Shown: positions 47,673 to 56,057 of the stretch, one piece after another | Layout: each line of letters opens with the position of its first letter | How positions within the stretch are numbered: the first letter of the stretch is position 1 | The notes under the pieces: model-generated | What the model saw: only the letters and a program-made list of their open reading frames with translations | The model's database searches: none | What the model was told of the DNA's origin: nothing | Position numbers and translations under genes: made by a program | From: Aquabacterium sp. CECT 9606 | GTDB lineage: Bacteria > Pseudomonadota > Gammaproteobacteria > Burkholderiales > Burkholderiaceae_C | Length of the DNA: 64,000 nt | Assembly (NCBI RefSeq): GCF_918741295.1 | Contig: NZ_CAKKNB010000003.1 | Coordinates: forward strand, 496,001 to 560,000 | Direction: 5' to 3'

Positions 47673-47720
47673 CGATCACGGGCTCGCGCTCGGGTCAAGG
47701 TGGGATGGCTGGACGCTCAC

Positions 47721-48329
47721 ACTGGCCCGATCGGCCTCCCACATGGCGCGTGATGCTCTCAACTGAATTCGCAGTGGGTCGGCCAACTTGGCTGGCAGCA
47801 TCACCACCCGGTCCTTTGCGCCCTTGCCTTCTCGAACAACGATGGTCTGGTGTGCGAAATCAACGTCCTTGACCCGAAGCCGCAGACCTTCCATCAAGCG
47901 CAGTCCGGTCCCGTACAGAGTTTGGCCGATCAGCCGATGGCTGGGATCGATAGCCTGCAGAACCGCGGCCACCTCTTCGGGGCTGAGCACCACGGGCAGG
48001 CGTCTGGTGGCCTTGGGGCGCCCTATTTCCGCCAGCCAAGGAAAATCCATGCGCAACACTTGCCGGTACAGGAATAACAAGGCCGACAGCGCCTGCTTGT
48101 GGGTGGAGGCCGAAACCTGGCGTTCATTCGCCAACCAGGCGAGGTAGGCCTCCAGCTCAGCTTGCCCCATGTCCTTGGGGTGCCGAAGCGCGTGAAACCT
48201 GATGTACCCCTTGATCCAGTAGAGGTAGGCTTCTTCCGTGCGTATGCTGTAATGCATTGAACGAATGCGGTCGCGAACATCGTCCAGCAGTCGCGGCGCC
48301 TTGGCTGTTGTTGATTGCGGTTCGAGCAT
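47721..48329 (-). pseudogene. intI: Integron integrase, 5' part (split by IS66)
   Basis: An IntI-type tyrosine recombinase N-terminus: [20 protein letters not shown], the core-binding domain ([20 protein letters not shown]), [20 protein letters not shown], and the first catalytic Arg in [15 protein letters not shown]. It ends at MWEADRAS where the IS66 element starts. Removal of the IS would restore the frame into the 3' part at 44634, which itself has a TAG and a frameshift. Confidence 0.92.
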
Positions 48330-48510
48330 TGAGGCCTAACTTTGAGAATAACCTGGGAGGGCAACTGTATGGATATACAGATCATTGGCGAAAGGTGCTG
48401 TCACCACAAGCCCTCTGGAGGCGGTGATGCGACGCATAACCTGCCAGGTTATTCATCAATGCCAAGGCCTAACTTGCCAGGTTATGTGGCGTGTTGAGTC
48501 ATACATTGCG
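48330..48510. other. intI leader and attI-like region
   Basis: Between intI and cassette 1. It contains the LexA box and several short direct and inverted copies of AACCTG/CAGGTTAT and GCCTAACTTTG/GCCTAACTTGCC. It ends at GTTAGGC (48510-48516), where the first cassette joins. This is where attI and the cassette promoter Pc should lie, but the exact attI borders cannot be set. Confidence 0.6.
48365..48380. promoter_or_regulatory. LexA box upstream of intI
   Basis: CTG-TATGGATATA-CAG (N10) matches the LexA core. It lies 36 bases before the intI start on the opposite strand. SOS control of integron integrases by LexA at this place is well known. Confidence 0.78.
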
Positions 48511-48520
48511 TTAGGCTTTT

Positions 48521-48856
48521 ATGCGTAATTTCGAGACTGACAATCCATCGCTCTTCGAACGCTGCTTTGCAGCCGCTTTCTCTGGCCTGGCAGCGGGAGC
48601 GACGTATGCAACCTGGCTGTTCTTTCACACTGGCACATGGGGCCCCGAGCAAGTAGAAGCATTCAAAGACATCGGGAAGTGGGTTGTCCTTGCTGGAGCC
48701 GTCGTCGGTTTTCTGGGCGGAATCTCTTTAGTCGCGTGGCTTTGGGGCGAAATCTGGGATACATCAAGCCAGCCGCTCTTCTCACTTCGTACTGCGGTTG
48801 TTCTGCTGGTATTGGCCGCAATAGCTTATGGCATCTTCAAGCATATCCCCCAATGA
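48521..48856 (+). CDS. Cassette 1: membrane protein of unknown function
   Basis: A 111-residue protein, MRNFETDNPSLFERCFAAAF. Three hydrophobic helices lie at about 16-34, 50-72 and 88-106. The ATG is 10 bases after the cassette boundary. Its stop overlaps an ATG (ATGA at 48853) that opens a short frame reading right through attC1. The function is unknown. Confidence 0.65.
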   Translation: MRNFETDNPSLFERCFAAAFSGLAAGATYATWLFFHTGTWGPEQVEAFKDIGKWVVLAGAVVGFLGGISLVAWLWGEIWDTSSQPLFSLRTAVVLLVLAAIAYGIFKHIPQ

Positions 48857-48892
48857 ATCCCCATAACAAAGCCACCCTGCCTACGCGCACCA

Positions 48893-48986
48893 GCCTAACT
48901 TTTTGGTCAAGCCGACACCCACAAGCTCCGCTTGTGGGTACCCTCCGCACTTCGTGCTCCGGTGCGGCTTACCGCGGGCGTTAGGC
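48893..48986 (+). repeat. attC1 (94 bp)
   Basis: Begins GCCTAAC and ends GTTAGGC, with inner arms GGTCAAGCCGAC and GTGCGGCTTACC and the hairpin ACCCACAAGC/GCTTGTGGGT. This is the commonest attC type in the array. Confidence 0.93.
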
Positions 48987-49000
48987 CTCTCAGTCTGACC

Positions 49001-49474
49001 ATGCGCAAAGTCTTTTATATAGTGCTGGTGAACCTCCTAGCGGCCCTGGCGTTCTGGGTCCCTGAAGGCAATTGGGTTGCATCTACCTATTCATCTCAGG
49101 TCATTGGTAGACCGCACGTGAAATCATCACGCGGCAGCTACTACTTAATGATCGGAAAAAATGTAATGGCATGTCGCGAAGGAGCCATTGGGATCACTCC
49201 AGAGTGCCCGTCACTACCTCAGCTTCTAAAGCAATCTTCTGCATCTTGCATCGCAAGCCTTGCCACCATCCGCACAAAGTTTGGCCTCAATCGCGAGGTC
49301 CTGGTTGCGCTCGAGTGTGGCGGCCACTATGTCTATGGTTTCTCCGCTGAGTCGCTTCAAGCCTTCCGCGTGCGTACTCGCGATTTCGATCTTCGCTACT
49401 TTTTCTGGCCGGCTCAAACGCTCTTGTTGGCGTACTCGCTAACAAAGTTATATCCTGCGAGTCATCGGCCATGA
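49001..49474 (+). CDS. Cassette 2: membrane-associated protein of unknown function
   Basis: A 157-residue protein. N-terminal helix (MRKVFYIVLVNLLAALAFW), a central extracytoplasmic domain with two Cys (VMACREG, PECPSL) and a C-terminal helix near FWPAQTLLLAYSLTKL. The ATG at 49001, 20 bases after the cassette boundary, is the first start outside attC1; the longer frame begins inside the attC. No family is recognised. Confidence 0.6.
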   Translation: MRKVFYIVLVNLLAALAFWVPEGNWVASTYSSQVIGRPHVKSSRGSYYLMIGKNVMACREGAIGITPECPSLPQLLKQSSASCIASLATIRTKFGLNREVLVALECGGHYVYGFSAESLQAFRVRTRDFDLRYFFWPAQTLLLAYSLTKLYPASHRP

Positions 49475-49512
49475 GTTCACAGAAAGATTCAACAACGTGC
49501 CTACGCGCAGCG

Positions 49513-49606
49513 GCCTAACTTTTCGGTCAAGCCGACACCTACAAGCTTCGCTTGTAGGTTCCCTGCGTGCTGCGCACTCCGGTGCGGCTTACCTGTAGCG
49601 TTAGGC
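49513..49606 (+). repeat. attC2 (94 bp)
   Basis: GCCTAAC...GTTAGGC of the common type; inner hairpin CCTACAAGC/GCTTGTAGG. Confidence 0.93.
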
Positions 49607-50164
49607 TTTTGGTTGCCTTCAATCAGCAAAGTGGCAGAAGCCTCTGGCCATTGATGCTTCCACCGTTTGATCGTTTCTCGGCGTTGCTTTCTTTGGCACT
49701 CATGCACTGCGCATTCTGGCCAGGTCCGGCGCCCAGAAGCACCGGGGTTCGCAACGCGGTGGCGCAGCAGGTCTCCATCTGGCTGTCTGCCCTTTGGCAG
49801 CCTGCTCACCGCAATGCGGCACCAAAGTGCCACATGCCGCCGCTTGCTGGCTTCCTGTCCTTCGGCAGTCAGCACAAGGTCATCAGTTGGCCAAGGCTGC
49901 CCAGGCCATCACCAAGTCGCAGTCAGGCACTTGCGGTGGTTCACGGCTTGGCGTTTTCCAAAGCTGGGAGCGAACTTGGGGCGCGGCAGGAATCAAGTGT
50001 CAAACGAAGCAGGCTGATCGCCTGCTGTTTGCGTTCTGGCCAGGCGCAAGCGCATAAGGCAAAATCTCTGCACGCACACAAAGGGAGTCCGGGCATGCCA
50101 CCGTCAAGCATCCAGCAGCAAAGCAAAGCTTGCGTGCGCTCATCGGCTGTTCCTTCTCGCCCCA
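49607..50164 (+). other. Cassette 3: repeat-family cassette without conserved long ORF
   Basis: First of six related cassettes (3, 5, 10, 11, 14, 15). Shared features are CTGGCCATTGATGCTTC near the 5' end, TGGCTGTCTGCCCT...GGCAGCCTGCT in the middle, and at the 3' end AAGGGAG (50081-50087) with an ATG at 50095. That ATG opens a 53-codon frame (MPPSSIQQQSK...) into attC3, ending at the TAG in its core (50256). Longer frames change between family members, so the body is probably non-coding. Confidence 0.6.
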
Positions 50165-50258
50165 GCCTAACGTGTCGGTCAAGCCGACACCTACAAGCTC
50201 CGCTTGTAGGTTCCCTGCGCGCTTCGCGCTCCGGTGCGGCTTACCTGTGGCGTTAGGC
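50165..50258 (+). repeat. attC3 (94 bp)
   Basis: GCCTAAC...GTTAGGC, common type. Confidence 0.93.
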
Positions 50259-50282
50259 TCTTTGCGCAGTAGGAAACGACGG

Positions 50283-51353
50283 ATGCCAACTTGCCGTATT
50301 TGCCAGCACGCCTTCAATTCTCTGAAATTCCAGACTGAGAACATCAGTATCTGCACACGTTGCGTCAACACTCTCAACGAATCCCCAGAGCCCGCACGGA
50401 GTTCAGAGGCGCGCTTATCCGAAAAGCTGGCTCGCGGTATGCAACGGAATGCCGAAGGTGACTTGCATGCCGATGAAGAATGGAAGCGGCAAAAAGCCAA
50501 GAGAACCTTGGCGGACATAGATGCCGCTGTAGCAGCAGGCCTACACAACTGGATCACAAGACTGCTGGCGAAGCCAGAAAACAATACGCGAGACTTCAAG
50601 CTCATGCGAGCCCATCGACGGGGGCTACTACGCGCAGAGGGATTCGCCGATTACCCCAAAGAATGGGCGGATGTCGCCCATCGAATTCGACGCCGGGATG
50701 GCTACAAATGCACATCCTGCGATGCCACCGACACCACGCTGGACGTGCATCACATCATCTATTTGTCTAACCATGGCACTAATCAGCAAAGCAACTTAAT
50801 CACGTTGTGCAGGAAGTGTCACGAAGCCGAGCACAAGCGGATATTCGATTGGCCAGAAGCGAAAGACCCAGAATCACCAAACCCAATTCGACCATCCCCA
50901 GAGGTCCAAACATCTACACCACTTACCACACCGCAAGAACAGCCTTCAGTCATGCCAACAACTGGACCGGCACTAACCATGTTGGCCGATATAGTTGCGC
51001 CGCCATCACCTAGAACTGAACTGTGCTGCCCAAACTGCCTCACGGAGCTGACCATCCCATCGAATTTGGCGTTACCTGGAAAGATAGTTCGCTGCCCCAA
51101 ATGCATCGTCACATTCGATTTCGAAATGTCAAGGTCCAGGGCAGCACCGGCACAAGTAGTACGGACATCCAACCAGTCTGTAGTTCAATCCCCATCCCGG
51201 CCTACTGACTTTTCGCGTGATACCACCCGAAGCCCAGATGTGATCCTTACATCAAAGTCGCGTAAGCCAGTCAGTATGGGTACGATTGACCTGCTGGTCG
51301 TCTTGGCCGCAGCATTAGCATTTATTTTCCTCATTTCCTCTTCATCTTTTTGA
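50283..51353 (+). CDS. Cassette 4: HNH nuclease with zinc ribbons and C-terminal membrane anchor
   Basis: A 356-residue protein. An N-terminal zinc knuckle (C4, C7, C24, C27), a helical linker, then an HNH domain at about 138-184 with CTSCDATDTTLDVHHIIYL and LITLCRKCHEAEH (Cys pairs, catalytic His, Asn171). A Pro/Thr/Ser-rich linker follows, then a second zinc ribbon (CCPNCLTEL, VRCPKC) at about 250-275. A final hydrophobic helix (LLVVLAAALAFIFLI) ends the protein. A DNA-cutting enzyme tethered to the membrane would suit defence against incoming DNA, but that is inference. Confidence 0.8.
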   Translation: MPTCRICQHAFNSLKFQTENISICTRCVNTLNESPEPARSSEARLSEKLARGMQRNAEGDLHADEEWKRQKAKRTLADIDAAVAAGLHNWITRLLAKPENNTRDFKLMRAHRRGLLRAEGFADYPKEWADVAHRIRRRDGYKCTSCDATDTTLDVHHIIYLSNHGTNQQSNLITLCRKCHEAEHKRIFDWPEAKDPESPNPIRPSPEVQTSTPLTTPQEQPSVMPTTGPALTMLADIVAPPSPRTELCCPNCLTELTIPSNLALPGKIVRCPKCIVTFDFEMSRSRAAPAQVVRTSNQSVVQSPSRPTDFSRDTTRSPDVILTSKSRKPVSMGTIDLLVVLAAALAFIFLISSSSF

Positions 51354-51412
51354 GCAGAAAATCCATCCCGTGATTTCACATGTCAAATGCAACACCGTGC
51401 CTTCGTCCACCG

Positions 51413-51482
51413 GCCTAACTAGTTGTTCAACAGGACGTCTACCAGCTCCGCTGGCAACCGCCTGTTAACGCGGGCGTTAGGC
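51413..51482 (+). repeat. attC4 (70 bp, second type)
   Basis: GCCTAAC...GTTAGGC with inner arms GTTCAACAGG/CCTGTTAAC and a short CCAGC/GCTGG hairpin. Same type as attC11. Confidence 0.92.
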
Positions 51483-52012
51483 TTTCAGCTTCCTTCAATC
51501 AGCAATTCGGCATGGCCCTGGCCCTGGCCATTGATTCTTCTGCCGTTTTATCGTTTCACGGCGTTGCATTCTTTGGCACTCATGCACTGTGCATTCTGGC
51601 CAGGTCCAGCACTAACAAGCGCAGCAGTTCGCAACCGGGTGGCGCAGCAAGTCTCAACCTTGCTGTCTGCCCTTCGGCAGCCTGCTTGCCACCGTGCAGC
51701 GCCAAAGTGCCACACGCTATCGCCGCTTGGCTTCCTGTCCTTCGGCAGTCAGCACAACTCCCATCAGTTCACCAAGGCTGCTCATGCCATCGCCAATTGG
51801 CCTGCATCCACATGCGGTGGTTCACAGTTCGTATTCAAATATCAAGGTCGGTGGCATTTCCACGGCTCACACTCCACCGGCGTATTCCCAGCTTGCGGCG
51901 CGTCAGGCACAATTCCATCTAGTCACACAAGGGAGTTTTGGCGTGCAAAGGTCAAATGCTAGTCAGCAAAACACGGCGCGTTTTGGCTCATCCGCCGTTC
52001 CTTCTCGCCCCA
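51483..52012 (+). other. Cassette 5: repeat-family cassette without conserved long ORF
   Basis: A member of the cassette 3 family (shared TCATGCACTG.GCATTCTGGCC and GCAGCCTGCT blocks). The 3' module is GGCACAAT, AAGGGAG (51929-51935) and a GTG at 51943 opening 53 codons through attC5 to TAG at 52104. Cassette 6's gene starts 18 bases later. Confidence 0.6.
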
Positions 52013-52106
52013 GCCTAACGTGTCGGTCAAGCCGACACCCACAAGTTTCACTTGTGGGTTCCCTGCGCGCTTCGCGCTCCGGTGCTGCTTACCTGTGGCG
52101 TTAGGC
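52013..52106 (+). repeat. attC5 (94 bp)
   Basis: GCCTAAC...GTTAGGC, common type, with AAGTTTCACTT as hairpin tip. Confidence 0.93.
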
Positions 52107-52122
52107 TTTGAGAATCGCACGT

Positions 52123-52494
52123 ATGAAGGCAGCAACTTTAATCGTAGCTTTGGTTGCTGCTCTAGCAGTTCCGACACTCCTATTTATCGGGAATGTTGGT
52201 GCCAGCAAGGTCCAATCAGAGTTGTCTGTGGTGTCGGGGGAGTTGAAATTCAATGCGGGCAAGAGAGGAGACTCTCCCAGCATCGAAGTCAGCACCTCGA
52301 CAAGGAAGCTGAAGTTTGTATGCCCAAGAAGTGTGCGAACATTCCCTTGCAATGAACCACAGGAAGCGTTTCGTCTTGTTGCTGGTGGTGCAGGAACAAT
52401 CCGTTACTACAAGTACGAAGTTGCACCTGCCGATGCTGGGCAGGGCATCATCCAATCAGTACAGTTGGGCAATCGCTTGTATTCATTCCAATAG
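52123..52494 (+). CDS. Cassette 6: exported protein of unknown function
   Basis: A 123-residue protein with an N-terminal signal/anchor (MKAATLIVALVAALAVPTLL), followed by a beta-rich domain with two Cys (KFVCPRSVRTFPC). The ATG at 52123 is better than the TTG at 52108 because it directly precedes the hydrophobic segment. The family is unknown. Confidence 0.6.
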   Translation: MKAATLIVALVAALAVPTLLFIGNVGASKVQSELSVVSGELKFNAGKRGDSPSIEVSTSTRKLKFVCPRSVRTFPCNEPQEAFRLVAGGAGTIRYYKYEVAPADAGQGIIQSVQLGNRLYSFQ

Positions 52495-52538
52495 TCGGAA
52501 GTCCTGCATGTACTCAACGCCCTCTCCTACGCGCACCA

Positions 52539-52604
52539 GCCTAACATATTGGTCAAGGGGACAATTATGCTTCGCATAATCGCCCCTTACCGCGGGCGTT
52601 AGGC
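52539..52604 (+). repeat. attC6 (66 bp)
   Basis: GCCTAAC...GTTAGGC with inner arms GGTCAAGGGG/CGCCCCTTACC and hairpin ATTATGC/GCATAAT. A type seen once. Confidence 0.9.
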
Positions 52605-52612
52605 CTCTCGAC

Positions 52613-52912
52613 ATGGGAAAGAAATTGAGTCCGCAAGAGCTTGCTATTTATCGTGCAGTCGATGAAGTGCTGCACTACGTCTGGGACCCGATTGGCGTTT
52701 CCACCGTGCCGTACGCCCGCGACGAATACCATGGATATCTGCCAAAGGTTTTTGATCTTCTTATTGCAGGCAGCGCCGCCGAAGCAATCGCGGCACATCT
52801 ATCGCAAATAGTCACAGAACGGATGGGGCTATCCGAAAATCTCGGCCACGACCTAGCGATTGCCAAAATCCTTTTGGAGTGGAAGGAAGTCATTGGTGAA
52901 AAGCATAAATAG
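52613..52912 (+). CDS. Cassette 7: small cytosolic protein of a recurrent unknown family
   Basis: A 99-residue protein: LSPQELAIYRAVDEVLHYVWDPIGVS, then YARDEYHGYLPKVFDLL and a helical C-terminus ending LLEWKEVIGEKHK. I recognise the DPIGVS..ARDEY..YL pattern from many bacterial hypothetical proteins, often in mobile DNA, with no known activity. Confidence 0.75.
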   Translation: MGKKLSPQELAIYRAVDEVLHYVWDPIGVSTVPYARDEYHGYLPKVFDLLIAGSAAEAIAAHLSQIVTERMGLSENLGHDLAIAKILLEWKEVIGEKHK

Positions 52913-52971
52913 AAGCAATTCGCAAAATCAGCCCTTCGGCATTTCCATGCAAACCGTGCCTTCGCGCAGCG

Positions 52972-53065
52972 GCCTAACTGGTTGGTCAAGCCGACACCAA
53001 CAAGCTTCGCTTGTTGGTTCCCTCCGTGCTACGCACTCCGGTGCGGCTTACCGCGGGCGTTAGGC
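52972..53065 (+). repeat. attC7 (94 bp)
   Basis: GCCTAAC...GTTAGGC, common type; hairpin CCAACAAGC/GCTTGTTGG. Confidence 0.93.
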
Positions 53066-53075
53066 TTTTAGTTAC

Positions 53076-53753
53076 ATGGGTCTCGTTATCCTTCCTATCG
53101 CTTTCGCCATTGGGCTTACTTGGCTTGCAGGCACATTTTTTCTTGCATACAGCGTGTGGCTGCTTCTAAAAAAATTTCCTTCTGGTCGCACATTGGGCAT
53201 ATTCTCCGCTTGCATTATCTGCTCGCTTAGCTGGTACTTTCCTAACAGAGAAAGCATTGCAAAGCGCCAGGAATTTAACCGCCTTACCACCGATTGTGGC
53301 TGGACAGTAATTCACACAACTCAAGAAGTAGATGGCATATACCTTGAATCCAAAGATGCCTCGACAAACGTGGAACAATTCAGCTCTTTGCTTAAAAATT
53401 ACAAAATAATAGAGTATGCCGAAGAAGGAGGGAGAGTCGCGCAACAAACCCAGTCATCAACGGGCCCTTCTGTAATAAAATTTAACAGTTCGCGTACACA
53501 GCGGTACGGCCTCAGCTTCCAAAGCTCAAAATTCAAATATTTTCGCCGCGATGAAGCAGTGATTTTTGATTATCAAACAGGGCAGAAGCTTGCCGTAGAT
53601 ATCCAGTATTGGCCTAACGAAACGCCAGATACTTGGGCCGACTATGCTTTACGCTTACTCTTAGCCGGCCCAAAACCTGACTATTGCCAATCGACTCCGG
53701 TTGCCCTCAACGAAAGGGTCAGCAGCGTATTAGTTCCATTGGGCATGAAATGA
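53076..53753 (+). CDS. Cassette 8: membrane protein of unknown function
   Basis: A 225-residue protein. Two N-terminal helices (about 4-32 and 40-56) precede a 165-residue extracytoplasmic domain containing TTDCGWTVIHTTQEVDGIYL and FDYQTGQKLAVDIQYWP. It is visibly more AT-rich than the chromosome. Not recognised. Confidence 0.65.
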   Translation: MGLVILPIAFAIGLTWLAGTFFLAYSVWLLLKKFPSGRTLGIFSACIICSLSWYFPNRESIAKRQEFNRLTTDCGWTVIHTTQEVDGIYLESKDASTNVEQFSSLLKNYKIIEYAEEGGRVAQQTQSSTGPSVIKFNSSRTQRYGLSFQSSKFKYFRRDEAVIFDYQTGQKLAVDIQYWPNETPDTWADYALRLLLAGPKPDYCQSTPVALNERVSSVLVPLGMK

Positions 53754-53795
53754 GGCCTGCATATAACAAATGCAACGCCATGCCTTCGCTCACCA

Positions 53796-53889
53796 GCCTA
53801 ACTTTTCGGTCAAGCCGACACCAACAAGCTCCGCTTGTTGGTTCCCTCCGTGCTGCGCACTCCGGTGCGGCTTACCTCGGGCGTTAGGC
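53796..53889 (+). repeat. attC8 (94 bp)
   Basis: GCCTAAC...GTTAGGC, common type; hairpin CCAACAAGC/GCTTGTTGG. Confidence 0.93.
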
Positions 53890-53924
53890 CTTTTTGAGGT
53901 GCACAGCAAACATGGAGCCCAAAG

Positions 53925-54191
53925 ATGGCCAAAAATGATGAAACTTATCGCGTTGTTGTCGTCGAGAGTTTTGCCCCTAAATCCACATCGGGGTTACATG
54001 GCGAGGTTCATGTCCGACCTATCGATGGTCAGGGTCTCCCCACGACATTGCACGTAGAGTGCTCGAAGAAGCTATGCAGAGACTATCCAGTGGGCACGCG
54101 ATTTCGCATTCGAGCAAAGCTCACAGATCGCGAAGGCAGTGGAGACTTCCTCTACAGCTACCACGCATGGCCAGTAGAAGTTCTGACCTAG
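53925..54191 (+). CDS. Cassette 9: small beta-rich protein of unknown function
   Basis: An 88-residue protein: YRVVVVESFAPKSTSGLHGE, VHVRPIDGQGLPTTLHVECSKKL, TRFRIRAKLTDREGSGDFLYSY. The all-beta pattern is seen in many hypothetical proteins of cassette arrays. No function is known. Confidence 0.7.
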   Translation: MAKNDETYRVVVVESFAPKSTSGLHGEVHVRPIDGQGLPTTLHVECSKKLCRDYPVGTRFRIRAKLTDREGSGDFLYSYHAWPVEVLT

Positions 54192-54269
54192 GGGCGCTTG
54201 CATGACTTTTGTGAGCACTCGAACCCAACGCAGCTGAGCGAACATGCCGAATTCTGGCTTCGCGCCCCA

Positions 54270-54356
54270 GCCTAACATTGCGTTGCAGCTGACGCCAACA
54301 GCTTCGCTGTTGGTACCCTTCGCTGCGCTCCGGCGCCGCTGAACTTGGCGTTAGGC
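54270..54356 (+). repeat. attC9 (87 bp)
   Basis: GCCTAAC...GTTAGGC with GTTGCAGCTGACGCC arms and the CCAACAGC/GCTGTTGG hairpin. A distinct type. Confidence 0.92.
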
Positions 54357-54833
54357 TTTTGGTTGCATGAAGTCATGCAATGTGGCGAAGTCTGGCCATT
54401 GATGCTTCAACCGGCTTCGCGTATGTCGGCGCCGCTTCCTTTGTTGGCCAGGCATTCCGCGTTTTGCAAAGCACAGATTTAACAGGCTTCGCGGGTCACA
54501 ACTTGGCGGCCAGGCCAAGTCTCAATCTGGCTGTCTGCCCTGCGGCAGCCTGCTCACCACCGCTGTTCGCCAATGCGCCTCACGCCATCGCCTCATCGCG
54601 GGCCGTCCTACGGCGGCCCAGGTTCACCACTCGCTCACTGCAAGCCAACGCACAAACCATCACGGCATATTGCTTGGCCAAAGTCACGTTGAACATTCAA
54701 GCCACTGCAGGCCATTGCCTGCAGCAAAGTGGCGGCACAATGGCCAAGCAACTCCAGGGGGCAGCTATGCGGTTCGCAATCAAATTCACGGCACGGGTAA
54801 GCGGGCTCAACCCCTCTTCCACTTCGCGCCCCA
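54357..54833 (+). other. Cassette 10: repeat-family cassette without conserved long ORF
   Basis: Closely related to cassettes 11 and 14 (GGCTTCGCGGGTCACAACTTGG, TCGCGGGCCGTCC.ACGGCGGCCC, and a CTGCAGGCCATTGCCTGCAG hairpin). The 3' module is CACAAT (54736-54741), AGGGGG and an ATG at 54767 opening 52 codons (MRFAIKFTARV...) through attC10 to TAG at 54925. Confidence 0.6.
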
Positions 54834-54927
54834 GCCTAACTGTTCGGTCAATCCGACACCCACAAGCTCCGCTTGTGGGTACCCTCCGTGCTTCGCACTC
54901 CGGTGCGGCTTACCTCGGGCGTTAGGC
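54834..54927 (+). repeat. attC10 (94 bp)
   Basis: GCCTAAC...GTTAGGC, common type. Confidence 0.93.
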
Positions 54928-55410
54928 TTTTGGCTGCCTTGAACGTCAGCTATATGTGGCATCTCTGGCCATTGATGATTCCACGGCTTGTTCGTTTTGT
55001 CGGCACTGCATCCTTTGGAACTCGCGCGCTGCTCGTTTCTCAAGGCACAGATTTGTCAGGCTTCGCGGGTCACAACTTGGTGGCAAGGCGAAGTCTCAAT
55101 CTGGCTGTCTGCCCTGCGGCAGCCTGCTCACCAACGCTGTTCGCCAACATGCAGCACGCCATCGCCTCATCGCGGGCCGTCCTTCGGCGGCCCAGGTTCA
55201 CCGTCGTCTCTTGGCAAGCCACCGCCCAAACCATCACGGCATATTGCTTGGCCAAAGTCACGTTGAACATTCACGCCTCCGCAGGCTCTTGCATGGCCGC
55301 AAAGTCGCGGCACAATGTTCAGCAGCAAATCCAAGGGGCGGCTATGCGGTTCGCAATCAAATTCACGGCACGGGCAAGCGGGCTCAAACCCTCTTCCACT
55401 TCGCGTGCCA
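54928..55410 (+). other. Cassette 11: repeat-family cassette without conserved long ORF
   Basis: Near relative of cassettes 10 and 14. CACAAT, AAGGGG and an ATG at 55344 open a 40-codon frame (MRFAIKFTARASGL...) that stops at TAA 55466 inside attC11. Confidence 0.6.
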
Positions 55411-55480
55411 GCCTAACTGGTCGTTCAACAGGACGTCTACCAGCTTCGCTGGTAGCCGCCTGTTAACTCGGGCGTTAGGC
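55411..55480 (+). repeat. attC11 (70 bp, second type)
   Basis: GCCTAAC...GTTAGGC, same type as attC4. Confidence 0.92.
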
Positions 55481-55498
55481 CTTCACTAGCGACAGAAC

Positions 55499-55882
55499 AT
55501 GCAGCTCATCAAACAAAGCGAAATACAGGTGTTGCGCAACTCCGGAGTGGAATCGGAGCAGTTAGTTTTTCCAGAATCATCACCGGATGCAAAAGCAACC
55601 GTCACCCGCGTCACAGTGCCGTCAGGCACAACCAACCAACGCCACGTGCACGAAACGTCTGAACAAATCTGGGTGGTGCTTTCTGGAGGTGGCACGCTTC
55701 TACTCGAAGGCACGTCTGAAGTACAAATCCAAGAGGGTGACGTAGTACGCTTCGCCCCAGGCGACGTTCATGGCTTCTTCAACAGCAGCAGCAGCCCGTT
55801 TGTTTACTTATCCGTGACAACACCACCCCTGAACTTTAGAAGCGCATACGCTAAAGGCTGGGGCGAGAATTTGAAGCTGTAG
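55499..55882 (+). CDS. Cassette 12: cupin-domain protein
   Basis: A 127-residue single cupin. Motif 1 is RHVHETSEQIWVVLSGGG, motif 2 FAPGDVHGFFNSSSSPF. Metal ligands His, His, Glu and His are present. It is probably an enzyme or sensor of small molecules; no substrate can be inferred. The ATG is 24 bases after the cassette boundary. Confidence 0.85.
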   Translation: MQLIKQSEIQVLRNSGVESEQLVFPESSPDAKATVTRVTVPSGTTNQRHVHETSEQIWVVLSGGGTLLLEGTSEVQIQEGDVVRFAPGDVHGFFNSSSSPFVYLSVTTPPLNFRSAYAKGWGENLKL

Positions 55883-55970
55883 CTACTTATGGCCATCGCC
55901 ATGCAAGGCCGCATCATCATTATCCATAGGCAGTTCAGCGTGGTCTCATCTGTCTTTGCATCTGTCACCC

Positions 55971-56040
55971 GCCTAACTCGGCGTTCAACTGGACATCAAC
56001 GTGCTGCGCACGTTGCTGCCAGTTAACTGGGGCGTTAGGC
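55971..56040 (+). repeat. attC12 (70 bp, third type)
   Basis: GCCTAAC...GTTAGGC with arms GTTCAACTGG/CCAGTTAAC and hairpin CAACGTGC/GCACGTTG. Same type as attC13. Confidence 0.92.
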
Positions 56041-56057
56041 CTCCAGAAGCACCATCT

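Larger units (their letters stand above)
44635..47720 (+). mobile_element. IS66-family insertion sequence inserted in intI
   Basis: A 3086-base element. The terminal inverted repeats begin GTGAGCGTC at both ends (25 positions, about four mismatches). The exact 8-base duplication ACTGGCCC is at 44627-44634 and 47721-47728, the size known for IS66. It carries tnpA, tnpB, tnpC and a fourth frame. It splits the integron integrase gene. Confidence 0.93.

Noticed and set aside
47132-47872. Plus-strand 246-codon frame crossing the right end of IS66
   Set aside because: It spans the IS boundary and is out of frame with the supported fourth IS66 ORF; Arg/Gly/Ala-rich shadow.
49567-50256. Cassette 3 as a single 229-codon protein gene
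   Set aside because: The frame begins inside attC2, has no homologous frame in sister cassettes and reads through attC3; only the last 53 codons have a ribosome site. Similar long frames in cassettes 5, 10, 11, 14 and 15 were rejected likewise.
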